64,000 nucleotides of DNA, from assembly GCA_026398895.1 (NCBI GenBank), contig JAPLRZ010000047.1, positions 124,001 through 188,000 of the forward strand. The letters run 5' to 3'. Shown piece after piece: positions 44,925 through 54,118 of this stretch. Position 1 is the stretch's first letter. Each line of letters starts with the position of its first letter. The notes beneath the pieces were generated by a model that was not told the DNA's origin, did no database searches, and saw only the letters and a list, made by a program, of their open reading frames with translations. The DNA comes from Methylococcales bacterium (GTDB lineage: Bacteria; Pseudomonadota; Gammaproteobacteria; Methylococcales; Methylomonadaceae). A program made the position numbers and the translations under genes.

Positions 44925-46083
44925 ACATAAAGTGCGAAAATTAAAAGTGGTTAGAGTGGTTACCGCTTCTTATGTTGTGCCTTGGCATCTGGGTAATACT
45001 CTAAAAAGAATTTCCCAAGATTTTGATGTGTGTGTCGTTGGGCAGGATGTATCAAGCTACAAAGATTCTTACCCTGATATTAAATGGGTCGATATTGATT
45101 TGAATAGAAAAATTAGCCCGACAGCTGATTTAGTTTCTCTGTATCAGCTATGTCGTTTTTTTATCAGCTATAAACCCGATATAGTGCATTCCATTATGCC
45201 TAAAGCTGGTTTACTCTCCGCATTAGCAGCAGCGATATGCTTTGTACCCATTCGGCTTCATACTTTTACAGGACAAGTGTGGGCGACTAAAAAATTCAGA
45301 TGGCGAATTCTTCTTTACGCTATCGATAAACTGATTGCTAGCCTAAATACGGTTTGCTTAACTGACAGCCCCTCTCAATCACAATTTTTATATGAGAATT
45401 GTATTTCCAAATCGGGTAAGCCGTTACCTGTATTGGGTAACGGCTCATTATCGGGTGTTGATCTGAGTCGTTTTGATTCCGTCAATTTAGAAAATCGGGC
45501 AATATCTTTGTGTGCCGAATTAGGAATAACCCAACAAAATTTTGTCTTTGCTTTTATCGCCAGAAAAACCCTTGATAAAGGCGCGATTGACGTTATTAAC
45601 GCATTTTCTAAGGTAGTGCAGATACATCCGCATAGCCTGCTATTATTTATAGGGCCAGATGAGTCAGAAGGACGGCTTGAAAAATTAATGCTGTATACGC
45701 CAGAGTTATTTCATAACGTGCTGCGCATTGATAAAGTTGATAATCATGAATTATTTTTGGCAATTACCGATGTACTTTGTTTGCCTAGTTATCGAGAAGG
45801 CTTCGGTACTATTGTTATCGATGCCGCCGCATTAGGTGTGCCAACCATCGGTTCAAATATCATCGGCTTGGTCGATGCGGTAGAAAATAACAAAACAGGG
45901 ATTTTATTTCCTGTGGGTGATATTGACCAACTTATTGCCGCCATGCTGTTTTTTTTAGAAAATCCATTACAGCTTAAAAGTATGGGTGACGCAGCACGAC
46001 AACGTGTTGAATGCTGTTTTTCTGCCGATAAACTGTATGCTGAGTTAAAATGTTTCTATCTCCAATTAGTTTCAGGTCGTTAA
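44914..46083 (+). CDS. Family 4 glycosyltransferase
   Basis: ATG 44914 gives 389 residues beginning MKNEHKVRKLKVVRVVTASY. The GT-B protein has PDIVHSIMPKAGLLSALAAA in the acceptor domain and VLCLPSYREGFGTIVIDAAA with the E-x7-E-like donor motif. This subtype (capM/wcaL-like, with an N-terminal HSIMPKAGLL) often adds the second sugar to the lipid-linked primer. It overlaps the upstream pseudogene. Confidence 0.86.
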   Translation: MKNEHKVRKLKVVRVVTASYVVPWHLGNTLKRISQDFDVCVVGQDVSSYKDSYPDIKWVDIDLNRKISPTADLVSLYQLCRFFISYKPDIVHSIMPKAGLLSALAAAICFVPIRLHTFTGQVWATKKFRWRILLYAIDKLIASLNTVCLTDSPSQSQFLYENCISKSGKPLPVLGNGSLSGVDLSRFDSVNLENRAISLCAELGITQQNFVFAFIARKTLDKGAIDVINAFSKVVQIHPHSLLLFIGPDESEGRLEKLMLYTPELFHNVLRIDKVDNHELFLAITDVLCLPSYREGFGTIVIDAAALGVPTIGSNIIGLVDAVENNKTGILFPVGDIDQLIAAMLFFLENPLQLKSMGDAARQRVECCFSADKLYAELKCFYLQLVSGR

Positions 46084-46086
46084 GCG

Positions 46087-47055
46087 TTGATATTCCCCAA
46101 TAAGACAAAAGTATTAATCACAGGCGCGAATGGCTTTGTGGGACGCGCATTATGCGCCAGAGCCACTAGCTGTGACTTAGTTATCAAAGGTGCAATGCGT
46201 TCTGCGCAAACCTTACCTGCTGATGTGGAATCGGTATTAATTGCTACGATAGATGGCAATACCGATTGGCGTGATGCTTTGCAAGGTATTAATGTTATCG
46301 TGCATCTGGCAGCACGAGTGCATATTATGCACGACCACGCTAATGATCCTCTGCAAGAATTTCGCAAAATCAATGTCGATGGCACAGTGAATCTTGCCAA
46401 GCAAGCCGCCTTAGCGGGCGTAAAACGCTTTATTTTTATCAGTTCTATTAAAGTGAATGGCGAAAGCACTCACTTAGGACAGCCGTTTCAGGCTGACGAT
46501 TTACCACTGCCTGTTGATGCTTATGGACTTTCTAAGTATGAAGCCGAAAATGCACTAAAGCAGTTAGCCAGTGAAACAGGCATGGAAGTGGTCATTATTC
46601 GCCCACCGCTAGTTTATGGTGTGGGTGTTAAAGCCAATTTTTACAGTATGATGCGCTGGTTAGACAGGGGAATTCCTTTGCCGCTGGGTGCTATTCATAA
46701 CCAACGCAGTTTGGTCGCTTTAGATAATTTGGTGGATTTAATTATTACCTGCATTGACCACCCTGCGGCTGCCAATCAAATCTTTTTGGTCAGCGATGGT
46801 GAGGATTTGTCAACCAGCGAGTTGTTGCGTCACACAGCAAGTGCGTTAGACAAATCGGCAAAACTATTGCCCGTCCCCGTGTGGCTATTACAAATGACTG
46901 CAAGTCTGCTGGGTAAAGGAGCGGTAGCGCAGAGACTTTGTAGCTCGTTACAACTAGATATTACTAAAACGCGGCAACTATTGAATTGGACACCTCTCGT
47001 GAGTGTCGATGATGCGTTACACAAAACCGCTCAATATTACAGGTCATCGTTATAG
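46087..47055 (+). CDS. NAD-dependent sugar epimerase/dehydratase
   Basis: The frame starts at TTG 46087 four bases after the previous stop. The 322-residue extended SDR protein has VLITGANGFVGRALCARATS, IVHLAARVHIMHDHANDPLQ, and the YxxxK in DAYGLSKYEAENAL. It is of the UDP-GlcNAc/GalNAc 4-epimerase-like group commonly placed before wbpL-type genes, where it supplies the first sugar (e.g. UDP-QuiNAc or FucNAc formation with WbpM). The exact reaction is inferred. Confidence 0.85.
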   Translation: MIFPNKTKVLITGANGFVGRALCARATSCDLVIKGAMRSAQTLPADVESVLIATIDGNTDWRDALQGINVIVHLAARVHIMHDHANDPLQEFRKINVDGTVNLAKQAALAGVKRFIFISSIKVNGESTHLGQPFQADDLPLPVDAYGLSKYEAENALKQLASETGMEVVIIRPPLVYGVGVKANFYSMMRWLDRGIPLPLGAIHNQRSLVALDNLVDLIITCIDHPAAANQIFLVSDGEDLSTSELLRHTASALDKSAKLLPVPVWLLQMTASLLGKGAVAQRLCSSLQLDITKTRQLLNWTPLVSVDDALHKTAQYYRSSL

Positions 47056-48062
47056 TGCCAATTTTTATTTGGATTGTTCTTTTTGCCTTGTTTGCTTCGT
47101 TAGTATTAACAGGTTTGTTACGTCGCTATGCTTTAGCCGCCAGTTTGCTCGATATTCCCAATGAACGAAGCTCTCACAGTTTGCCAACGCCTCGTGGTGG
47201 TGGTGTCGCCATTGTCATTATTTTTCTGCTGGGGATAGTGCTACTTTTCAAGCTTGGACTATTAGCGACTGCGACACTGTGGGCGTTTTTAGGTGCGGGG
47301 GCGTGGGTGGCTGTGGTGGGTTTTATAGACGATCATCAACATATTCCAGCACGTTGGCGATTATTGGCACACTTTATTGCGGCGGCTTATGGGCTTTTTT
47401 GGCTGGGTTTGCCAACGCTGTTCTTATTCGGTATTGATTTAACGGTGCTAGGCTATGTATTAGCGGTATTTTATTTGGTGTGGATGTTAAATCTTTATAA
47501 TTTTATGGATGGTATTGACGGACTGGCGAGTATCGAAGCGATAACAGTTTGTGTCGGTGGTGTGTTGCTGACTGTGTTAGGCACGGGCGTAAGTAATCAA
47601 GCTTATGTATTGCTATTACTAATCGCGGCAGTCACTGGTTTTTTAATATGGAATTACCCGCCTGCAAAAATTTTCATGGGGGATGCAGGCAGTGGTTTTT
47701 TAGGCTTGATATTAGGGCTTTTTTCCTTGCAAGCAGCATGGCAAGCACCACAATTTTTTTGGAGTTGGTTGATTTTGCTAGGCGTATTTATTGTGGATGC
47801 CACTTGGACGCTAGTACAGCGGTTTTTGCGTGGGGAAAAAGTCTACGAGGCTCATCGTAGTCATGCCTATCAATTTGCTTCACGGTATTATTCATCACAC
47901 ACAACCGTTTCCTTAACGGTTGCCGCGATTAATATTGGCTGGTTATTACCAATGGCGTTATGGGTAGGGTTGGGTAGTTTAAACGGATTGCTTGGACTGG
48001 TTATTGCGTATTTACCGCTATTATTTTTAGCAGTTCACTTTAAAGCAGGGTTGGCTGAATGA
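47055..48062 (+). CDS. WbpL-like UDP-sugar:undecaprenyl-phosphate sugar-1-phosphate transferase
   Basis: The 335-residue polytopic protein belongs to the WecA/MraY group. It has IPNERSSHSLPTPRGGGVAI near the start, the catalytic loop NLYNFMDGIDGLASIEA, and FMGDAGSGFLGLILG. It would load the first sugar phosphate onto undecaprenyl phosphate at the inner membrane. Neighbours on both sides (epimerase and WbpM-like dehydratase) overlap it, the same trio as in Pseudomonas O-antigen loci. Confidence 0.92.
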   Translation: MPIFIWIVLFALFASLVLTGLLRRYALAASLLDIPNERSSHSLPTPRGGGVAIVIIFLLGIVLLFKLGLLATATLWAFLGAGAWVAVVGFIDDHQHIPARWRLLAHFIAAAYGLFWLGLPTLFLFGIDLTVLGYVLAVFYLVWMLNLYNFMDGIDGLASIEAITVCVGGVLLTVLGTGVSNQAYVLLLLIAAVTGFLIWNYPPAKIFMGDAGSGFLGLILGLFSLQAAWQAPQFFWSWLILLGVFIVDATWTLVQRFLRGEKVYEAHRSHAYQFASRYYSSHTTVSLTVAAINIGWLLPMALWVGLGSLNGLLGLVIAYLPLLFLAVHFKAGLAE

Positions 48063-50014
48063 TTTCTTTACCACTACGCACTTGGTTTATAGGGCTTTCT
48101 CGACGCACCAAAGCCGCTATTCTCATTAGTGCGGATGTCTTTTTTACTCTATTCGCCTTGTGGTCGGCTTTTTCTTTACGTTGGGGGGTGTGGTATATAC
48201 CAAAGGGAAATGAATGGTATTTGTTTGCCGTCGCGCCTGTGATTGCAGTGCCTATTTTTATTCGTTTAGGTTTGTATCGTGCCATTATTCGCTATATCGA
48301 AATCAGGGCGTTATGGACGATTATTCAAGCAACGACACTGTACGCACTGGTTTTTGCTTTTATTCTCTATGAGTCTGGGATTAAAGTCATTCCGCGTATT
48401 GTCTCGCCGCTTAATTGGTTGCTGATTATGTTATTGGTGAGTAGTAGCCGTTTTTTTGTCCGCTGGTGGTTTGCCGATGTGTATTTTAGACCGAGTGATG
48501 ACAGTTATGACAACATAAATCACAACAAAAAAAACGTTGTAATTTATGGGGCTGGCAGTGCAGGCGTACAACTGGCATCGGCATTAGTGCATGGTGGTGA
48601 ATTTAAAACGGTGGCTTTTATTGATGATAATCCCCTACTACACAAGCAAAAAATCAACGGTATTAGAATTTATCCATTCGATTCGTTGAGCTATTTAATG
48701 GAAAGACGTAAGGTTGCTAATGTACTGTTAGCTATGCCTTCTGCGAGCCGAGCGCGTATTGGTGAAATTATCGGTTTGTTAGAGCCTTATGCGGTACATG
48801 TACTGTCTATGCCTAGCTTATCGGATATTGCTCAAGGTAGAGTGACTTTTGATGCCCTGCAAGAAGTTGATATTGCCGACTTACTAGGTCGTGATTCAGT
48901 TGCTCCTGTGATTTCATTATTGCAAGCAAATGTCACCGATAAAGTGGTGATGGTTACGGGGGCAGGGGGGTCTATCGGTTCTGAACTGTGTCGGCAAATT
49001 ATTCAATTGCAACCACGCACATTAGTATTGTTTGAATTAAATGAATTTGCTCTTTATGAAATAGAAAAAGAGTTGACTCAGCTTAGCAAAATAGAATCAA
49101 CTGAGGCGATAGCGATATTGCCCGTGTTAGGCTCGGTCACAAATTCAACGCGCGTAGAAAAGGTCTGTAAAACTTTTCAAGTACAAACCATTTATCATGC
49201 GGCCGCCTACAAACACGTCCCGATGGTGGAAAAAAATCCTGCCGAAGCCGTGTGGAATAATATTCTTGGCACCTTGCGCACAGCACAATCAGCAATTAAT
49301 GCAGGCGTTGAAACTTTTGTTCTCATTTCCACGGATAAAGCCGTTAGACCCACCAATACAATGGGGGCGACTAAACGCTTTGCAGAATTAATTTTACAAG
49401 CACTGAGTGTGAACGCTAACGACAAACAGCAAACTCGTTTCACGATGGTGCGATTTGGTAATGTATTGGGATCTTCTGGTTCTGTTGTGCCATTGTTTCG
49501 AGAGCAAATCGCCAGAGGTGGCCCAGTCACTGTGACTGATAAACGTATTATTCGCTATTTCATGACTATACCCGAAGCCTCTCAACTTGTGATTCAAGCA
49601 GGTGCGATGGGGCGAGGCGGTGATGTTTTTGTGTTGGATATGGGCGACCCTATACGCATCATTGATTTAGCTAGACGGATGATTCATTTAAGTGGCTTAC
49701 AAATAAAAGATGACAGTCATCCAGACGGCGACATAGAAATTCAGTTTACAGGACTACGCGCGGGTGAAAAATTGTATGAAGAATTGCTGATAGGCGACAA
49801 TGTTTCTAAAACCAGTCACCCTAGAATTATGCGGGCAGAAGAATCGATGATTGTTTGGGCGGAATTGGAAAAAATGCTAACTGACTTAGAGCAAGCGGCT
49901 CAAAATGATGATTTTGAGCAGATTAGAGTAATTTTACAGCAAGCCGTATCAGGTTTTGTACCGCAATGCGAAATTGGTGACCTACTCTGGCAACAACGAA
50001 CAGCTATTCATTAG
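48059..50014 (+). CDS. WbpM-like nucleotide-sugar 4,6-dehydratase
   Basis: The 651-residue protein has four or so N-terminal membrane helices, a first Rossmann-like domain (VVIYGAGSAGVQLASALVHG) and a C-terminal SDR domain (VMVTGAGGSIGSELCRQI). The active site STDKAVRPTNTMGATKR, with Met in place of the usual Tyr, is typical of WbpM/PglF. It makes UDP-4-keto-6-deoxy-GlcNAc, the precursor of QuiNAc, FucNAc or bacillosamine. It is the last gene of the locus. Confidence 0.93.
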   Translation: MISLPLRTWFIGLSRRTKAAILISADVFFTLFALWSAFSLRWGVWYIPKGNEWYLFAVAPVIAVPIFIRLGLYRAIIRYIEIRALWTIIQATTLYALVFAFILYESGIKVIPRIVSPLNWLLIMLLVSSSRFFVRWWFADVYFRPSDDSYDNINHNKKNVVIYGAGSAGVQLASALVHGGEFKTVAFIDDNPLLHKQKINGIRIYPFDSLSYLMERRKVANVLLAMPSASRARIGEIIGLLEPYAVHVLSMPSLSDIAQGRVTFDALQEVDIADLLGRDSVAPVISLLQANVTDKVVMVTGAGGSIGSELCRQIIQLQPRTLVLFELNEFALYEIEKELTQLSKIESTEAIAILPVLGSVTNSTRVEKVCKTFQVQTIYHAAAYKHVPMVEKNPAEAVWNNILGTLRTAQSAINAGVETFVLISTDKAVRPTNTMGATKRFAELILQALSVNANDKQQTRFTMVRFGNVLGSSGSVVPLFREQIARGGPVTVTDKRIIRYFMTIPEASQLVIQAGAMGRGGDVFVLDMGDPIRIIDLARRMIHLSGLQIKDDSHPDGDIEIQFTGLRAGEKLYEELLIGDNVSKTSHPRIMRAEESMIVWAELEKMLTDLEQAAQNDDFEQIRVILQQAVSGFVPQCEIGDLLWQQRTAIH

Positions 50015-50024
50015 GCAAAAAAAA

Positions 50025-50052
50025 CCTCCTGATACGTCACCGTAGCAGGAGG
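50025..50052 (-). terminator. Intrinsic terminator for minus-strand transcription
   Basis: CCTCCTG-A-TACG and CGTA-G-CAGGAGG form an 11-pair stem with one mismatch around TCAC. On the minus strand the stem is followed by eight T. It therefore ends transcripts coming from the small minus-strand gene at 50127–50279, not the polysaccharide operon. Confidence 0.7.
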
Positions 50053-50126
50053 CAAAAAATCAAGCATATCTAATGAGGAGATTTTGCTTGTAGTCATAAC
50101 ACTAGGAGGACGTAAATCGATAGAAC

Positions 50127-50279
50127 TTAGCTATTACGCTTTGCTCTCATCACAATGTTGCTATAAATAGCAGCACTGGCAAATAATACGGTTGAAATGA
50201 CGAACTGACCAGAAATGAAACTCCATATTCCGATAATAAACATCAGTCCGATAAAAATATCTTTATTTAAGTCGTTCAT
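50127..50279 (-). CDS. 50-residue small membrane protein
   Basis: The frame starts at ATG 50279 with GGGTGA just upstream and encodes 50 residues. The sequence MNDLNKDIFIGLMFIIGIWS starts with a polar cap and two hydrophobic segments follow (GLMFIIGIWSFI and FVISTVLFASAAIY), ending in a basic tail (MRAKRNS), so a two-helix hairpin with the tail in the cytoplasm is likely. A T-tract terminator follows it and a 19-bp palindrome lies 90 bases upstream, both supporting a real transcription unit. No family is recognised. Confidence 0.55.
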   Translation of the reverse strand: MNDLNKDIFIGLMFIIGIWSFISGQFVISTVLFASAAIYSNIVMRAKRNS

Positions 50280-50368
50280 ATTGTCACCCAAAGGTTGTTT
50301 TATCAGTAAGTATGTGCTTACTATACAGTGATATTTTTTGGATACAATATGCGAAATAATTAATGAAT

Positions 50369-50387
50369 TGTTTCCCTATAGGAAACA
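50369..50387. promoter_or_regulatory. Palindromic operator candidate
   Basis: TGTTTCC, CTATA, GGAAACA is a perfect 7-5-7 inverted repeat in the divergent region between the small membrane protein gene and the LysR gene. The spacing suits a dimeric regulator, possibly the LysR protein itself. Confidence 0.45.
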
Positions 50388-50579
50388 GTAATCAAAGTAA
50401 TGGCGATAATTTATTAATTGGGAGCAACTAAAGTCCATGACACGCCGACTATAGCCTAAGCAAAGCATTGGGTGTAATGATGTTACAAAGCCAAAACATA
50501 TTTTTTGACTTCTTCGTCACTTATAATTATTTGAATTTTTACCACTACCAAACATTTCAATCAGTATGGGCTATTAAAA

Positions 50580-51488
50580 ATGGATAAACTAACGGGTATG
50601 TCGGTTTTTGTTCGCGTTGCTAAAGCAGGGAGTTTTGCTGCGGGTGCAAGTGAGATGGGTATTTCGCGGGCAATGGCAACCAAACATATTATGCAGCTAG
50701 AAGGTAGCTTAGGTACGCGTTTGTTTAATCGAACCACACGCAGCTTAAATTTAACTGATGTAGGCGCGTCCTATCTTGAGCGTTGCCAGCAAGTGTTGTT
50801 GGATATTGACGAAATGGAAGCTGCCGTCACTCATTTACAAACCGAACCTCGCGGGGTATTAAAAATCAGTGCGCCCCCTGTCATTGGAGCTACTCATATA
50901 ACTCGGGCAGTCGCCGAATTTTTAAAATTACATCCTGACTTAAAAGTCGATATGATTTTACAGAGTAGTCCAATTGATTTAATTGATGAAGGTATTGATA
51001 TAGCGATTTACTTAGGTGATTTAGATGACACCAGTATGGTGGCTCGAAAACTTGCTAGCTCATCAATGGTGGTATGTGGATCACCTGATTACTTAGCACG
51101 TCATGGTATTCCCTACACGCCAGAAGATTTATACAATCACAGTTGCTTAATCAATTGGGCGAGTTCACCGCGTAGCAAATGGAAATTTAAAGGTAAATCA
51201 GGCTACACCACCATCAATGTGTCAGGGCGTATGCAGTCCAATGTCGCTGATGCTAATCGAATTGCCGCTGTCAACGGTTTAGGCTTAGTGATGTTAGCCA
51301 CTTATGTTGTTGGTCGGGATATTGAAAAAGGCAAGCTGATTCCCGTATTAGAAAATTACACCCTACCACCGTTAGATATTCATGCCGTGTATCCACATCG
51401 AAAATATTTATCCGCTAAAGTCAGACGATTTTTAGATTTTTTACAAGTCTGGCTACAACCGCGCGTTAATATGCCGAGACCAGAGTAG
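50580..51488 (+). CDS. LysR-family transcriptional regulator
   Basis: The 302-residue protein has the N-terminal winged HTH (VFVRVAKAGSFAAGASEMGI, then LGTRLFNRTTRSLNLTDVG) and a periplasmic-binding-like effector domain. It belongs to the group with TDVG-x-SYLERCQQVL after the HTH, common in proteobacteria. It diverges from the 50-residue membrane protein gene, which may be its target. The effector is unknown. Confidence 0.9.
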   Translation: MDKLTGMSVFVRVAKAGSFAAGASEMGISRAMATKHIMQLEGSLGTRLFNRTTRSLNLTDVGASYLERCQQVLLDIDEMEAAVTHLQTEPRGVLKISAPPVIGATHITRAVAEFLKLHPDLKVDMILQSSPIDLIDEGIDIAIYLGDLDDTSMVARKLASSSMVVCGSPDYLARHGIPYTPEDLYNHSCLINWASSPRSKWKFKGKSGYTTINVSGRMQSNVADANRIAAVNGLGLVMLATYVVGRDIEKGKLIPVLENYTLPPLDIHAVYPHRKYLSAKVRRFLDFLQVWLQPRVNMPRPE

Positions 51489-51501
51489 ATTATTCTTGCG
51501 G

Positions 51502-52554
51502 TTATTTAGGTGCTTTTAAACTCGCTGTGGCTTGATGCAACCAAAAGTCCTGTAAGCCCCCGTCTCTACCATAAAGCCCCACCATAAATTGCGATAAAAA
51601 TTGTAGAATTTGATAAGCGTCAATATGATTAGAGGTGTCCAAATAGTTGATTAATGGTTCTAATGTGTGCCACACATCGGGTGGTATTGCGTGTCGATTG
51701 GCAGCTATCAACTTTTTGGATATATCAAAACGACAGCCCCACCAATGGCTAATAAAGGCTTGTTGTACTTTGCGTCCTGCTAACTCATCTAATTTGAATT
51801 GGCACAGTACACCTTCTATTCCTTCCCATAACGGCTCTGCATAATACATACGCCCATCAAACCCCGCACTAAGATAAAAGCCCTCAAATGAATTATACAT
51901 ACTCTGTTGATCTGCCCAATTACTACGATCGTAAACCATCCACGCGCTCTTCAAACACATAATATTGCCAACATCAGCAATAAAAAACCGCAAGAATTGA
52001 TCGTGGTGTGCTAGTTTTACAGGATGTTGATTAACAAAACGAAAATAACGTTGCCAAATTGTTTGACTATAACAACCATAGAAACTAACCGCTGCATCAC
52101 ACGTTGCCCATGCGATTAAAATATCGGTGGGATTTTGACTGCTTAAATCAGGCGGACTCGCCACTGAGGTGTTTTCTTGAGTATGATGTACAACGGGTGC
52201 AGAAAATCCTTCATATCCTGTAGAATGTTTAATAGCATGAGCCAATGCCTGCACACCCGTAGAAATAAAAAGATCATCATCACTGACAAACATCACATAT
52301 TTACTACTCGCGGCAGTAAAGCCTGCAAAAAAATTCTCTGAGGCTTTACAATCGATTTCTGTCTCAGCAAAGGCAATCTCATTCGAAAATTCGCTATGTA
52401 ATTGTTGAGACTTTTTTAAGCAACCTGAATTATCTGCCAGAACTACCTCAAAACCGTGCTGTAAAAATAAATCTATCGTTGAAATCAGACGGCGTACACT
52501 GGAGGTATCAGAGCGATGAGTAGGTATTACAATACTGGCATCAATTTTGTTCAT
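51502..52554 (-). CDS. Isolated family 2 glycosyltransferase
   Basis: The 350-residue protein has ASIVIPTHRSDTSSVRRLIS, FEVVLADNSGCLKKSQQ and SKYVMFVSDDDLFIS with a DDD metal site, all GT2 features. It lies outside the polysaccharide locus and on the other strand, convergent with the LysR gene by only 13 bases. The acceptor and pathway are not evident; it might add a side sugar or act in another glycan. Confidence 0.75.
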   Translation of the reverse strand: MNKIDASIVIPTHRSDTSSVRRLISTIDLFLQHGFEVVLADNSGCLKKSQQLHSEFSNEIAFAETEIDCKASENFFAGFTAASSKYVMFVSDDDLFISTGVQALAHAIKHSTGYEGFSAPVVHHTQENTSVASPPDLSSQNPTDILIAWATCDAAVSFYGCYSQTIWQRYFRFVNQHPVKLAHHDQFLRFFIADVGNIMCLKSAWMVYDRSNWADQQSMYNSFEGFYLSAGFDGRMYYAEPLWEGIEGVLCQFKLDELAGRKVQQAFISHWWGCRFDISKKLIAANRHAIPPDVWHTLEPLINYLDTSNHIDAYQILQFLSQFMVGLYGRDGGLQDFWLHQATASLKAPK

Positions 52555-52917
52555 AAGGTAAATTTCTTGATAATAGAAAATGACTGCTATTATAGCCTAG
52601 AATTTTTGACTCCCATTGCTCTCACTGAAGAGACGAAAACGACTCGCTTAATATATCCACTTTGCCCCCACCCTAATGAATGCGATAATAGAAGCACCTA
52701 AATAAACGGATTGCTTTTTTATGTTGTGATTTGCGGATAGGCTATAGTTGGTTACACTAGATCTCTCATAATCTCGACTATCGACTGGCAAAAGATGAAT
52801 TCTAACTTTTTTGCCCTATTGATCGTGTGTTTTACCAAGAAAACATCCTCATCGGTCAACACCAGCAAGGCTTACGAAACAAAGCGCAGTTTATCGGACA
52901 AAAAATTGGATAGCATC

Positions 52918-53310
52918 ATGATAGAAAACCTAGACTCGCAACAAGCATGGGATTTATTGCAACAAAACCCACAATCTGTATTAATCGATGTCAGAACCAA
53001 AGCTGAATATACCGATATTGGTCATCCTATCGGTGCAATTCACATTGCGTGGCAAGAACAATTTGGTGGAGCGATTAATCCTGACTTCCTCACCGAAGTC
53101 AATAAGCGTGTGCCTGATTACAGCACTCCGATATTATTCCTGTGCCGTAGCGGAATCCGCTCTTTAAGTGCCGCCAGAGCCTTAGAACACATAGGCTATG
53201 AAACCTTGATTAACATTGTCAACGGCTTTGAAGGCGACCCAGATAGCAACCAACAGCGCGGCAAACTCAACGGCTGGCAGTTTTGTGGTTTGCCTTGGGA
53301 AAATAATTAG
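52918..53310 (+). CDS. Rhodanese-like sulfurtransferase
   Basis: ATG 52918 starts the rhodanese domain directly (MIENLDSQQAWDLLQQN) and gives 130 residues; the frame extends to 52795 with a poorly conserved lead. The active-site loop is FLCRSGIRSLSAARALEHIG with the catalytic Cys. It matches single-domain rhodaneses of about 130–140 residues that carry sulfane sulfur in the cytoplasm. The donor and acceptor are unknown. Confidence 0.85.
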   Translation: MIENLDSQQAWDLLQQNPQSVLIDVRTKAEYTDIGHPIGAIHIAWQEQFGGAINPDFLTEVNKRVPDYSTPILFLCRSGIRSLSAARALEHIGYETLINIVNGFEGDPDSNQQRGKLNGWQFCGLPWENN

Positions 53311-53344
53311 TGCCTTTTGTTATTCATGTAGCGAGGATAATGCA

Positions 53345-54118
53345 ATGACAGCGCAACCTGCTCCTAAAACGCAAGAATTAGAAAATAACATTGATTATTT
53401 TTTTGATAATTATCTGCGTCCGACTGATTTTGATATTCGTCGTTTGAAAAAAGAGGCTGAAAATTTAATAAAAATAGATGCGGCTGTTGCTTATAATTAT
53501 CTAGGACGTATTGCAGCATTAGAAAATAATAGAAAATCAGTTATTTCAAATTATGAAAAGGCAATAAAATTAACGCCGAATGATTGTGCTATACATAACA
53601 ATTATTCAATTGCATTATCACACTGTGGATTAAATGATTTAGCATTAGAAGAAAAGAGAGAAATTTTTAGCAGATTCTCCAATAATAAGGATGTATTGTT
53701 CGGTTTATTTTATTGTCTTATTAATTCTGCTAGGTTTGATGAAGCTCATAAACTATCAAGTAAAATTGAAGATAATAAAGGAACTGAATTAATTAATAAT
53801 GCCGCAAAAATTTTTGAAGAAGCGAATTTAACCGACGATGAAGCGCAGCAGTTACAAATACTCGCTTTCAGTTTAATTGAAAAACATCAATTATATTTTT
53901 ATGTGGCTAATATAGGAATTATAGAAAACTGCGTGGAATATGTGATTTATGTAGATAAAGCCATCGAAGACATATTTGAATTAAATTGGGACTTAGCCAA
54001 TCTTTTTGCAGAAAATGTGGATGATATGCGTTGTGATACACTCAATTTTACCTACAGTTCTGTTGAAGTATTAAGAGAACGGCGACAACATGAACGTGAA
54101 ATAGGCGTGCAAGCATGA
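53345..54118 (+). CDS. TPR-containing protein paired with a HEPN protein
   Basis: ATG 53345 follows GAGG by eight bases and gives 257 residues. The region NYLGRIAALENNRKSVISNY and KAIKLTPNDCAIHNNYSIAL shows at least two TPR units; the rest is helical. The stop overlaps the start of the HEPN gene (ATGA), so both are made together. The stretch is AT-rich compared with flanking genes. It could be an antitoxin-like or scaffold partner of the HEPN protein, which is inference. Confidence 0.65.
   Translation: MTAQPAPKTQELENNIDYFFDNYLRPTDFDIRRLKKEAENLIKIDAAVAYNYLGRIAALENNRKSVISNYEKAIKLTPNDCAIHNNYSIALSHCGLNDLALEEKREIFSRFSNNKDVLFGLFYCLINSARFDEAHKLSSKIEDNKGTELINNAAKIFEEANLTDDEAQQLQILAFSLIEKHQLYFYVANIGIIENCVEYVIYVDKAIEDIFELNWDLANLFAENVDDMRCDTLNFTYSSVEVLRERRQHEREIGVQA

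Noticed and set aside
50015-50126. Terminator of the polysaccharide operon
   Set aside because: The hairpin's T-tract lies on the minus strand, so it serves the small gene transcribed from the right.
52795-52917. N-terminal extension of the rhodanese gene (possible signal)
   Set aside because: The lead is poorly hydrophobic and polar after twelve residues; the domain is complete from ATG 52918.
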